A stretch of DNA of 64,000 nucleotides from Linum tenue (Eukaryota > Streptophyta > Magnoliopsida > Malpighiales > Linaceae): NCBI GenBank assembly GCA_946122785.1, contig CAMGYJ010000002.1, positions 9,608,339 through 9,672,338 of the forward strand, given 5' to 3'. Of this stretch, positions 1 through 11,000 are shown piece after piece. How positions within the stretch are numbered: the stretch's first letter is position 1; the number at the start of each line of letters is the position of its first letter. Position numbers and translations under genes: made by a program. A model generated the notes under the pieces. That model worked only from the letters and a program-made list of their open reading frames with translations. It did no database searches and was not told the origin of the DNA.

Positions 1-910
1 TTCTTAAGAAGTTTACCAGACTGAAAAAAGGATTTGACAGCCTTAATGACACTCTCACCCACAAATAGCGAGAAAGACTTGAAGAAGCACCCAGTTAAAC
101 CATCTAATCCCAGAGAACTGAACTCTCCCAAATGAAAGACAGAATTTTTAATTTCCTCTGCAGAAACTTCGGCTGTTAAAATAAGGTTCATTGTAGGAGT
201 GACTAAAGGAGGTAAGGGTAACTCAGACACCCTTGAATCAACTCGAGGAGCAAACTCAGTATCAGTATGCTCTGAAGTGAAAAGATTCTTATAAAAATCA
301 ACCATTACCTGTTGTTTTCCTGGCTCATCACTTACCCATTCGTCAGCTGAATTGTACAAACCATGAATCCTGTTGCGACGTCATCGTGCACGAGTAACAT
401 TGTGAAAGTAATTTGTGTTGCGATCTCCACCACGAAGCCAGTTCTGTCTTGATCTTTGTCGCCAATAGAGCTCTTCAGCAGCCCAAGTCTTGGCCAACTC
501 GGATTCAATCCTACTAAGTTCAGTCCAGTCAACGGGATAAGAATTGCGGATCTGAGATGACTCCCCACGCAAAGTCCTTATAGTTCGTGCTGAATTAGTT
601 ATTCCCTCTTTACACCATTGAAACAATTTATGGCGAGCATGTTTCATCCAGCTCCAAAGTTGAAAACATGGAGAACCAGAAACAGATGTAGCCCATACCT
701 CTTTCACAATGTTAATAGCTTCAGAATTTTCTTTCCAATGAGCATCAAACCTGAACAAAGGCTTACTTGGCAGGCGATCAACAATCCATTTGAACCACAT
801 AGCTCTGTGATCGCTTCCTTCATCTGAAAGATGTTGTACCGAGCAATGTGGCCAAGTGTCAAGTCAATTACCTGAAAACAAGAAACAATCCAATCGACTA
901 TTGATAACTG
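1..910 (-). mobile_element. LINE (non-LTR retrotransposon) fragment, decayed
   Basis: Read on the minus strand, this is the stretch of a plant LINE ORF2 between the endonuclease and the reverse transcriptase. The endonuclease end is visible as NSRLDCFLFSGN (about 900-850) and SDEGSDH just before MWFKWIVDRL (800). Then come WRQRSRQNWLRGGDRN and the block before the reverse transcriptase, SLGLDGLTGCFFK (about 90). The frame carries in-frame TGA codons at about 848 and at 381-383, where relatives have Trp and Arg, so it cannot make a full protein. The reverse transcriptase core lies off the left edge. The upstream endonuclease is missing beyond about 910, where a C-rich tract begins, so the copy is 5'-truncated or broken. 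It lies immediately downstream of the NFD6-like gene. Confidence 0.85.
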
Positions 911-1152
911 GGAAGGAGGGGGGGAAAAACGATTCATTTCAATCAGGTATAAGTTAACAATCGCAAGGGATTACATCAAGCAAGTTCGGAGCAAAGTCAA
1001 TAGACACAATTAAATTCAATCCTGTTGTATAGAAGTATGCAGAGGCAACTTAATAGAACTCCAGAATCACTGATATAGCAACTAGACACGAAAGAAAGGA
1101 AAAGGTACTAAAAGTAGAGTGATAAAGGATAGCTTGAAAGATAAGTAATCAC

Positions 1153-1560
1153 CTTGAGAAAGCCAGCTCCAGCAAGAGGAATCAGCTGCAATGCTGGATA
1201 TAAGCCGCGCATTGGCCGTCGCGCTGTGAAACGGTATCAACGATTCGACGCTTCCTAAAGTTGAAACAACCCTAAGAACCAAGCCAATTATCCAAAATGG
1301 GTTAACAAATCGAAACAATACAAACCAAAAGAGAAGGAAAAGCAAAGAAATTGGAAGCCAAAGTAGGGATTCTGAACTGCAAATGGTAGCAGTGAGAAAC
1401 AGTAAAGAATTTTCTACCTTGAAGCGCTTCGGACTACCCGCGTCGCAGAGGGTGAAGAGAAGGCAGACGACGAGAAGAGGGAATTCTGAGTTAGGGTTCT
1501 TGACCGTGGTGCTAGCGACCTTGCGCCCGCCATTACAGCGGACCTGCAGATGGAAGCCAT
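1153..1560 (-). CDS. NFD6: NFD6-like small organelle protein (two exons seen, last exon uncertain)
   Basis: Exon 1 runs 1560-1418, starting at the ATG in context GAGACATGGCTTCC and ending at an AAG|GTAGAA donor. Exon 2 runs 1271-1153, from a TTCTTAG acceptor to a CAAG|GTGATT donor. The joined frame starts MASICRSAVMAGARSLAPRS and continues with a Ser/Ala/Arg-rich targeting segment. The conserved core follows: LGSVESLIPFHSATANARL and then SCWSWLSQ. This matches the plant NUCLEAR FUSION DEFECTIVE 6 family of roughly 90-100 aa organelle-targeted proteins; in Arabidopsis NFD6 is linked to polar nuclear fusion. After SQG the family usually ends within a few codons. Unspliced reading adds GDYLSFKL and more before a stop at 1084-1082. 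Acceptors near 1044 or 868 are alternatives, the latter inside LINE sequence. The gene is divergent from the SDR gene about 510 bp away. Confidence 0.8.
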
Positions 1561-2071
1561 GTCTCTCTGGGTTTCTGCAACAGAGAAAATCGAGGTAAAA
1601 GGGGTAAACGAAGATGGCGCCTTAAAGGCATAAACCCTACAATTAGCATTCTCAAACGATGTCGTTCAGTAGAGAAATGAAATAAAGATGGGCTTCTCAT
1701 GGCTTCTTTGGGCCTCCATCAGATTAACTAGTTTTCGTTTCTCATGGCTTGGAGGCCCGTCAAACGTTAATTCCTGGGCTTTACAGGCTACATCAGCCCA
1801 ATAGATCTACTGATCAATCTTGTGATCATCCATCCCCATGAGAGGTGGGGGATTCTCAATTCTCAAACAAATCTCCAACTTGACCAAGTTGGAATTCTTT
1901 TTTATGTTGATGTAAGATTGAGAATCAAATAGACCAAATCTTCTCCAATTTTGAACTATCATAAGCCTCATCATCACTATCTTCTTCTTCTTCTTCTTCT
2001 TCCATACTCTCTGCCCGCTGCCGCATTTGACCGGAAACAGAGCCAGCAAAAGAAGGGGAGAGTTCATAGAT
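1561..2071. promoter_or_regulatory. Shared intergenic region between divergent NFD6-like and SDR genes, with a CTT repeat
   Basis: Only about 510 bp separate the two start codons, so both promoters and 5' UTRs must lie here. A (CTT)n pyrimidine microsatellite occupies about 1981-2003, in the likely 5' UTR of the SDR gene. I see no convincing TATA box for either gene. The bidirectional role is inferred from geometry. Confidence 0.5.
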
Positions 2072-5000
2072 ATGTCGAGGGCGATCATGGGTTCTTCCAG
2101 GTAAGTAATATTACACACCCAATTGCCTTTCTCATTCGCTGCTCTTGTTCCTTTGTGATGGAGGCTGTATTGACAATTAGATCCATGTTTGAGCAGGAAC
2201 AGAGGTTTGCTGTTAAGAGCACCGTCGCCGGCGGCAGCCAAACTTCTTAAACATCTGTTCTCGACCTCGCCGGCAAGTGGCACTGAAAGCAGGTAGGTGG
2301 GTCTTCCCTTCCATTTAATTCAATCACCTTAATTTAATTGAAACCCAATTACCAGTTTACCACCCACCTCTGTTTTCATTACTGTATTAATTAGTAATTA
2401 CCATCCGCTTCTTTTTCCCTTCCAGCTAGTAGTCAATTTTCCCAGAAACTGGTGCGGTTAGATTAACTAGTACATTGATTAGGGTGAAACTAATTCCATG
2501 TTTAATTACTTTGGGATCTCAGAGTAGCTAGTAGGTCAGTAAGCTCTGACCGTGCATGTGTTGTTGTCTCTCTGTCTCTCTCTCTGCAACTTGCTCGTCT
2601 AATCTAATCGTTAAAACAAAAGGAATACTTCCTTTGTCCCTCCAATGTTTTCATCTTCTGTTTGTCTTATACTACGCTCGCAATTTCTTTGCATTTTTAG
2701 ATTTTTTTTTTCCTATGGGAATTGATTCCGTCTTTCCCGACTAGTGGTCCCCCCATCTATTTACGTTTGCATGTCCCTGTCGCGGCTGCCGTCCATATCT
2801 CATATATTATTGGGCCATAGTGGTGCTGTCCAATCAAACATGTGTTCCGCATTATTGGGCCTCACCGATGTTAAGGGCTGTGGCCCGGAGTCGGAGCAAA
2901 GGGAGCCAGCCGACGTCCTTGTTTCGTGTTGTTTGTCATGCTAGACGATAGCCTGATGTTGAAACGAAAACGACGAAAACGAGGAGGAATACGTTTGACT
3001 TACGAGAGTTCGTTCTCTAAACCCAAATTTAATCTATGAGGTGCATCTATTAAAAGAATCCGTTAAAAACTTAAAATACTCATTAAATTTTGGAAGATTC
3101 AATTCAATATCACAATTGACAGGTACTCACGGGTGTATGAGTTTTCATTATTCAACTACTCATAAGTTCACAAATATAAATATACATTATTACTTCGAAC
3201 ACTCATATCATAATGTTATCAAAATTTCTCCTACTAATATATCTTCATAATTACTATTAACATTCATAAATTATTCGTACTAATTAGGTTCATATTGTCA
3301 TAAAAACCTATAACATCAATAAATTATTCATATTATTTTAGTTGAATACAAAATTACGACGTTTTGCTTATGAGTGTGAGGCAGGTGGAAAGCGCGGTTG
3401 GGTTTTAGCAAAACCCGACCCAACCCACCATTTTCAGAAGAAGGTAAAACCCACACCCGACCCTAACCCGTCAAAACTTGGTTCTACCCGTTTTGTCTGG
3501 GTTGGATACCCGTGGATTCGGGTTCAATTGTCATCTCTAAGCAAGTCTAATTTTTTATTTAGTGCGACGGAGTCCGAAATCTGAATGAATGAGGTGCTAC
3601 TTACTAGAAATGTTAAGTTTGAAGGATTTGAACGAAAATCATTGTGAGGGAGATTCAAATTTTACATGTGTTATTCTCCCTGAACTCTTCTTCTTTGCTA
3701 TATTCTCCCCATATGTGTACAATCATCGGCGGATCTAGGGCTGGGCCAACCCGGGCCACGGCCCAGTCCTTCGCCGGATCCAAAGCTAGTAAAGAGCTTA
3801 TAAATTTTTCGATTTTAGGTATTCGATCCAGTATTATTTAATGGTCGGTCGAGTATTATTTGATAATAAATTTTGTATAGTTAGAAAAATGGTGTAGATG
3901 AACATATGCAAACTATTACTCTCAATTTAGTCTAGGAATTCTAGCCCGAATTATATTCATTGGAAGAAAAAAACCATAAAACCTAAATGTCTAAAATTTT
4001 AAAGAGTGTATAAAGTTTCATTGAAATAAGAAAACCCTCTAAGCAAATTGATTTATTGGTTGATTCTTCTAGTGTTGACCTTGCCGTTTCAACGGCTACC
4101 ATGGAGAGAACATTTTAAGCAATAAAATATGTGAAAACTAATTTGCGCAACAAAATGCTTGATGAATTTCTCGTTGATTGCTTAGCTATTTTCTTTGAGA
4201 GAGAGTACGCTATTGATATGGATGGAGATTCTATTATTATGATGGATTTGCAGAATTAAAAAACCTTCTATTACAATTGGCATTGAAATGAATGAAAACT
4301 ATTGTTATCATATATTTTTGGGTAAATACAATTTATTAGTCAAACCTTTTAGACTTTACAAATTATTAGCCAAACCTTTCGAAATACAAAATATTAGCTA
4401 AATCTTTTGTAACACATCAAAATATTAGCCATTTGTCTGTTACCGTGGTAATTTTGTAACTATTTTTTTTTATTTGAAATACTAAAATTTTAATGTTGAA
4501 TATTTTTTTTACAATATATAATATTATATTAAAATGCGGTCCAGTGCTCTATTGTGTTCTGGATCCGCCGCTGTAATCATGGTAGACTAGTTTTTGCACT
4601 CTCAACAAGTAACTTGCCAATATGGGACACCGGCAGGAAGCTAGAAGGCAAAATAGCAGTGATCACCGGAGGAGCAAATGGGATAGGGAGAGAAACCGCC
4701 GCCAAATTCATCCACAACGGCGCCAAAGTCATAATCGCCGACATCAACAAGGACCTCGGCCTCCAGACCGCACGCCAGCTAGGCCCCAGCGCATCATTCA
4801 TTCCTTGTGACGTGGCCAACGAATCCGACGTGTCGGACGCCGTGGACTTCGCGGTGTCCCAGCACAGCCGCCTCGACATCATGTACAACAACGCCGGCGT
4901 CTCCTGCAGAACCCCTCCCAGCATCGTCGACCTCGACATGGAAACCTTCGATAGGGTAAGGTACTAAGGTTACTGTATAACATGCATTCACACACCACAT

Positions 5001-8000
5001 TTTAGATTCCAACTCTGTAGTCTATAGGTAGGTATTGTTAATAAATGTTATACGATTCACAATTAAAATTCTCCCAACAATGCGGATTATTGGACCGACT
5101 AGTTCTTAAGAAGTGTAAGACATCTTGTTCTAGGACGTTGTTGGGTAAGGTTGCAGATTTTGGACACTCGCAATTACTCGTAACAAGGTAGGATGGATAG
5201 AAAGAATTTAGGGATTGAGAAATGAATTAGGGATTAGAGGATCAAAATTAAAGATTGAGATTAGAATTTGATAAGGAGAGATATTCGGGTTTTGATAGTT
5301 TTCCTAATATTGTTCTTGATGAATTATTATGACATAAATCCAAAGTATATATTTACCGGGAAAATACTGGAAAACTATAATTCTACCGGAATGCTACCAA
5401 TCCTAACAATAATGGTCCTACTATAGTTAATAATAGAAACCCATAACGACCGAATTTCTAACAGGATGATGTCAGAACCTTCTGTAACCGAGAAGTTTTC
5501 TATTCGAATCCCGATTATATCAATCTCTGATCTATTAAGCAGATGATATACATGTGCAAACTTAAAGCTCATATGAGTCTGTTTTCCGTCTATGAGATAA
5601 TATTGTTAGTAAATAATATGTGATTCATAATTGAACTTCTTCATACAAAACTCGTGTTAAATTGGACGAGAATTAAAGGAGACAAAGGCTTAACGTGGTT
5701 CTTCCTCACTGTTCGTGAGGCTTACGTCCACGGTGAATGATGGTGATTTTATTGCTTGCGGTGGCCGATGGCCTTACAGCTGTTTATATACCCTATTCTA
5801 CAAGTATCATCTAGGGTACAGCTGTTTCTACGATTACAAGGAGGAGAAGGAGTCCAACTACTGCACGTCAAAGCTGCTAGTGCATGGGCCACTGCATGGG
5901 CTTGAGGATCAACGTTGGAGACGGCCTTCTGCATCTTCTCTGGTGCGGCCTCTCGGCCCAATACTCCCCCGCAAGCTGAGGCGTGGAGATCTCGAACACT
6001 CAGCTTGGAGAGAAGGAAATGAAAACGCTCCGCACCAAGCCCTTTGGTGAACAAGTCCGCAAGTTGAAGTTCTGTACGGACTTTGATGGGGAGAATGTCG
6101 TGAGACTGAACCCGCTCACGGACAAAATAACAATCCATCTCCACGTGTTTAGTGCGCTCGTGGAAGACTGGATTGTTGGCAATATGAACAGCAGCCTGAC
6201 TATCACAGTGTAAAGGAGTGGGACTAGTTTGCGGGACACCGAGCTCACTGAGGAGCCACCGCAACCATAAGATTTCACTAACTGTGCTAGCCATGGCACG
6301 ATATTCAGCTTCAGCTGAGGACCGAGCAACTACCCGTTGCTTCTTGGTGCGCCAGGAAATGGGAGCACCGCCGAGACTGATAAAATACCCTGTGGTAGAA
6401 CGACGAGTTTGCTCACAACCACCCCAATCGGAGTCACAGTAGGCAGTGAGCTGAAGCGGGTTATCAGTCGGGAAAAACAAGCCCTGTCCGGGTGATGCCT
6501 TGAGGTAACGGAGAACACGGTAGGCTGCATCCAGATGCTGCTGGCAAGGAGAAGTGACAAACTGGCTTAAAATGTTGACGGCATAGGTGATGTCGGGCCG
6601 TGTGACAGTCAAGTAGAGGAGGCGCCCAACCAAACGCCGGTAAAGTGAAGGATCGGGCAAAGGATCTCCTCCAGAACGAGTGAGATGATGATTTTGCTCG
6701 ACTGGGAAGGCGCTAGGACGAGTCCCTTGAACACCTGCATCCTCCAGAATATCCAGGACGTATTTGCGCTGACTAAGAGAGACCCCCGTGGCTGTACGTG
6801 CCAACTCGATACCCAGGAAGTAGCGTAGGACGCCAAGGTCCTTGATAGTGAATCGCTGATCGAGGAACTGCTTGACCTGGTTGATAAATGAGAGATCATT
6901 CCCTGCCAGGATAACATCGTCGACATAGATCAAAGCTGTGACGAACGTGCTGCCTTTGCGATAGACAAAAAGAGAAGCATCTGCCGGAGAGGAACGGAAA
7001 CCAAACTCACAGAGAGCTGCCGTGAACTTGTGATACCAATTACGAGATGCCTGACGAAGCCCATAAATGGATTTATGCAACCGACACACTCTGGTGTCGC
7101 CAGGCTGACGAAAACCCTGTGGAATTTCCATATAGACCTCTTCATCGAGATCACCGTGAAGGAAGGCATTGTTGACATCCAGTTGATGAATATGCCACCC
7201 ACGACTGACAGCAACCGCGATGAGACAACGAACAGTTACCAACTTGGCAACAGGTGCGAATGTGTCGTGGAAATCAAGACCTTCAATTTGAGTATATCCC
7301 TTGGCCACAAGACGAGCTTTGTAGCGCTCTATCGTCCCATCAGGGTAAAACTTGATCTTAAAAACCCATTTTGATGCAATGGCGCGTTTCCCCGGTGGAA
7401 GATAAACCAAACTCCAAGTGCCATTTTTCTCCAATGCTGCAATTTCACGTGCCATGGCTTCACGCCAACAAGCTAGGCGAATGGCTTGATAGAAGAACCG
7501 CGGCTCGTCTAGACGCGTTTGAGCTGCAAGAAAAGCACGGTAAGTGGGCTTGAAATTATCATAATTGACATAAGCAGCAATTGGGTACTTGACAAAATTA
7601 GTGTTACTTCCCTGAGACTGGTGGGAAGGAAGATCTGTTTCATAAATGGCAAGATGTTTGGGCTGCCGCCGTTCTCGATCACTTCGGCGGAGGACAGGGG
7701 ACCCGGGCTGGGTCGTGGGCCCAGGAGACGGGCTGCGCTCAACTGATGGGCGTGGGGAGGAGGACGGCCCAGACGAGGTGGTGGTCTCACACGGGCTGGG
7801 AGAAGTTGTGGGCCCGGGAGAGCCGCCAGATGGACCTGTGCTGGAGGAAGGCACGGAAGGAGATATGGGCCCGGGAGAGTCGCCAGATGGGCCTGCACTG
7901 GAGGAAGGCGAGGTCGGGTCGATCTCTGCTGCTGGGCCGGTCTCCACTTCAGGACGCGAAGAGCTGAGTGCGTCCGAGTCATGGAGAGGTGTTGCTGTGG

Positions 8001-11000
8001 GAGTGTCATCAATGTATGGAACTGGTGGCCGAGGTATCCAATGAAGGAGTTTTGTGGTACCATCTTGATATGGGAATATACTCTCATGGAATTGAACATC
8101 ACGAGAGGTAATGAGCCGTTGAGTGGACAAGTCAAGAATTCGATACCCTTTCTGACTAGTGGCGTATCCCAAAAACAAACCTGCTCGACCCCGTTCGCCG
8201 AATTTGTCAAGCCGAGCATGTGTATCTTTGTAATAAACCAAGCAACCAAAGACACGGAGATGTTGATATTTGGCTGGTTTACCGAACAACTGCTCATATG
8301 GTGTCTTTCCGGTTGCTGTAGTGGGGAGGCGATTAATAAGATAAACCGCCGTCAGAATACATTCGCCCCAAAATTTCACCGGAAGACTAGCCTGGAAACG
8401 CAGTGCACGAGCAGTATCCAGAATATGACGGTGCTTTCTCTCAACCACACCATTCTGCTGTGGAGTATCCGTGCAAGAAGTCTGTAAAAGAATTCCCATG
8501 TGAGCATAATAATCTTTGAGAATGTCGGTAGCGAATTCATGACCGTTGTCTGCTTGTATCCTTTTGACCGAATATCCAAACTGCGTATGAACCATGCTGC
8601 AAAACTGCATCAAACATTTTCCCACATCTGATTTATATCGTAACAAATAAACCCACACACCACGAGAATAATCATCAACGATGGTCAGAAAATAATGTGC
8701 ACCACTTAGGGATGCAACCCTGTAACCTCCCCAAATGTCTACATGAATGAGCTCAAAACAAGCTGATGTTTTAATCATACTAGGCCGAAAAGGTTCACGT
8801 GTTTGCTTAGCACGAGCACAAGGATGACACGGACCATTATTAAGAGTAAACTTCACCGATAATAACGAACTAAGACAAGATGCTTTGTCAAATGATGGAT
8901 GCCCCAGACGAGCATGCCAAATCGACTCCGAGATGAGACTCCGACGTTGCACTGCACAGGCTTGCGTTCGACCCGGACCAAACAAACGCAAGTAATAGAG
9001 ACCATCACGCAGCTCACCCTTCCCAATCAATTTCTTGGAGCGTAAGTCCTGAATCACGCAAAAATCATCAAGAAAGATCAAAGCCACATGATTATCTTTG
9101 GTCAGTCTACTTACAGAGACCAGATTACAACGGAACTCAGGAACATGAAGTACTCTTCCCAACGTGAAACCTGTCTGTAAATCCACTGAACCCACATGTT
9201 TGACTGGAATGCTTTCCCCATTGGGAATGCGGACTGGTTGTCCATTAATCGGAACTTCCTTACGTGACAACATAGATTCATCCATGGTAATGTGCTCATT
9301 GCAACCAGAATCTATTAACCACTCAGAATCATAGGATACAATACCTGCCATGTGTGCCGAGGGGTCATCCGCCGGCTTGCCAGAGTATCCGAAAAACTGT
9401 TTGAGCTGATCGAGCTGTGCTAGAGTGAAACCAGGTACTGGGCTTGCCTCAGCCTCCACCTGTGAAGCCTTGGGCTCTCGGCCAGAACCCTCATTCGCTC
9501 CTCGATTCCTTCGACGCGGGGGCCTGTCGCCATTCTTCTCACCATTTTTGTCTCGGGGAGGATAGCCTATTAATTCATAGCAAGCTTCACGGAGATGACC
9601 AATGCGCTGACAGTGTGTGCAGCGAGGCCTCTCCCGCTGCTCCCCCGTGCTCCGCAACTCTCCAACATTGCGCTGGCCCCTCTCGGTTTCTCCTTTGGCC
9701 ACAAAAACCGCCGCTTCAGGTTGGACTTTGCGGTTTTGTGTAATAGCCTTTTGTTGTTCCTCATGCATCACTATGTTGAAGGCCTCTGCAAGGTTGGGAG
9801 GAGGTTTCATTGCTAGAATTTGAGTACGAACAGGACCAAAAGCATCCTCGAGCCCCATGAGGAAGTCATACAAACGAGCATTCTCCTGTTGCTCTCGAGC
9901 TCGGCGTGCCACTCCACAAGTGCACAAGCCACACGTGCAAACCGGGGAAGGTGCGATAGCCGCTGCCTCTTCCCATAGAGACCGAAGTCTAGTGTAGAAA
10001 GCCGACACCGTATGTTTTTCTTGCTGGAGCAGAACGATGAGTCGCCGCAGCTCGTAGGCTCGTGAAGAGCTCCCTTGACCAAACCGCGCACGAAGATCGG
10101 CCCATATCTCAGCGGCGGTTTCAGCGAACCTAATACTGCTGCGGATTTCCTTGTCCATTGAAGTTTTGAGCCACCCTTTTACCATGGCGTCACAGCGTAG
10201 CCACGCTGATCGTTCGACAGGACTAGTCGGTTTGACGATGCTACCATCTACCAAACCGTATTTATTTTTGGCTATCAGGGCGTCTTTCATGTCAATTACC
10301 CATTCGCCGTAGTTCGATGCCGTTAGGATTTCGCCAACGAGCATGTTTCCAGGACTGTCAGAGTTGTGAAGCTGGAGGGCGGACGGGAGATCCTCCTCCG
10401 TTTTGATCGTCGAGCTGTGGGACGCTTCCTTGGATCCATCATCATCGTTTTTGCCACTCATGATTGATGGTCGACAAAGGAGACCACTGCACTGGAGCTT
10501 AGTGCTCTGATACCATGTTAAATTGGACGAGAATTAAAGGAGACAAAGGCTTAACGTGGTTCTTCCTCACTGTTCGTGAGGCTTACGTCCACGGTGAATG
10601 ATGGTGATTTTATTGCTTGCGGTGGCCGATGGCCTTACAGCTGTTTATATACCCTATTCTACAAGTATCATCTAGGGTACAGCTGTTTCTACGATTACAA
10701 GGAGGAGAAGGAGTCCAACTACTGCACGTCAAAGCTGCTAGTGCATGGGCCACTGCATGGGCTTGAGGATCAACGTTGGAGACGGCCTTCTGCATCTTCT
10801 CTGGTGCGGCCTCTCGGCCCAATAACTCGAGGCAGTGAGATCAATTGGTTCTTCATGCGTCGTATCTTAAATCCCGACAGGTGATGGGGATCAACGCGAG
10901 GGGAGCGCTGGCGGGCGTGAAGCACGCGGCGCGAGTGATGATCCCGCAGCAGAGCGGGACCATCCTCTGCACCGCCAGCGTGACGGGGATCATGGGCGGG

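Larger units (their letters stand above)
5655..10824 (-). mobile_element. Young, structurally complete Copia LTR retrotransposon in SDR intron 3
   Basis: Two 309-bp LTRs (5655-5963 and 10516-10824), identical by eye, flank an internal region read on the minus strand. A perfect 5-bp target duplication ACTCG lies at 5650-5654 and 10825-10829. On the element's own strand the LTR begins TATTGGGCC and ends TTAACA, so the ends are TA...CA rather than TG...CA. A primer site TGGTATCAGAGC follows the 5' LTR directly and a G-rich polypurine tract precedes the 3' LTR. The gag-pol frame is open throughout. Identical LTRs and an open frame point to very recent insertion. Confidence 0.97.

Noticed and set aside
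1951..2283. Continuous ORFs on both strands across the SDR 5' region
   Set aside because: They read through intron 1 and the CTT repeat; the spliced two-exon reading gives the presequence and joins in phase to the SDR core.
7646..8044. Plus-strand ORFs within 5749-10461
   Set aside because: They are shadows of the minus-strand Copia polyprotein, created by its Ser/Pro-rich linker.
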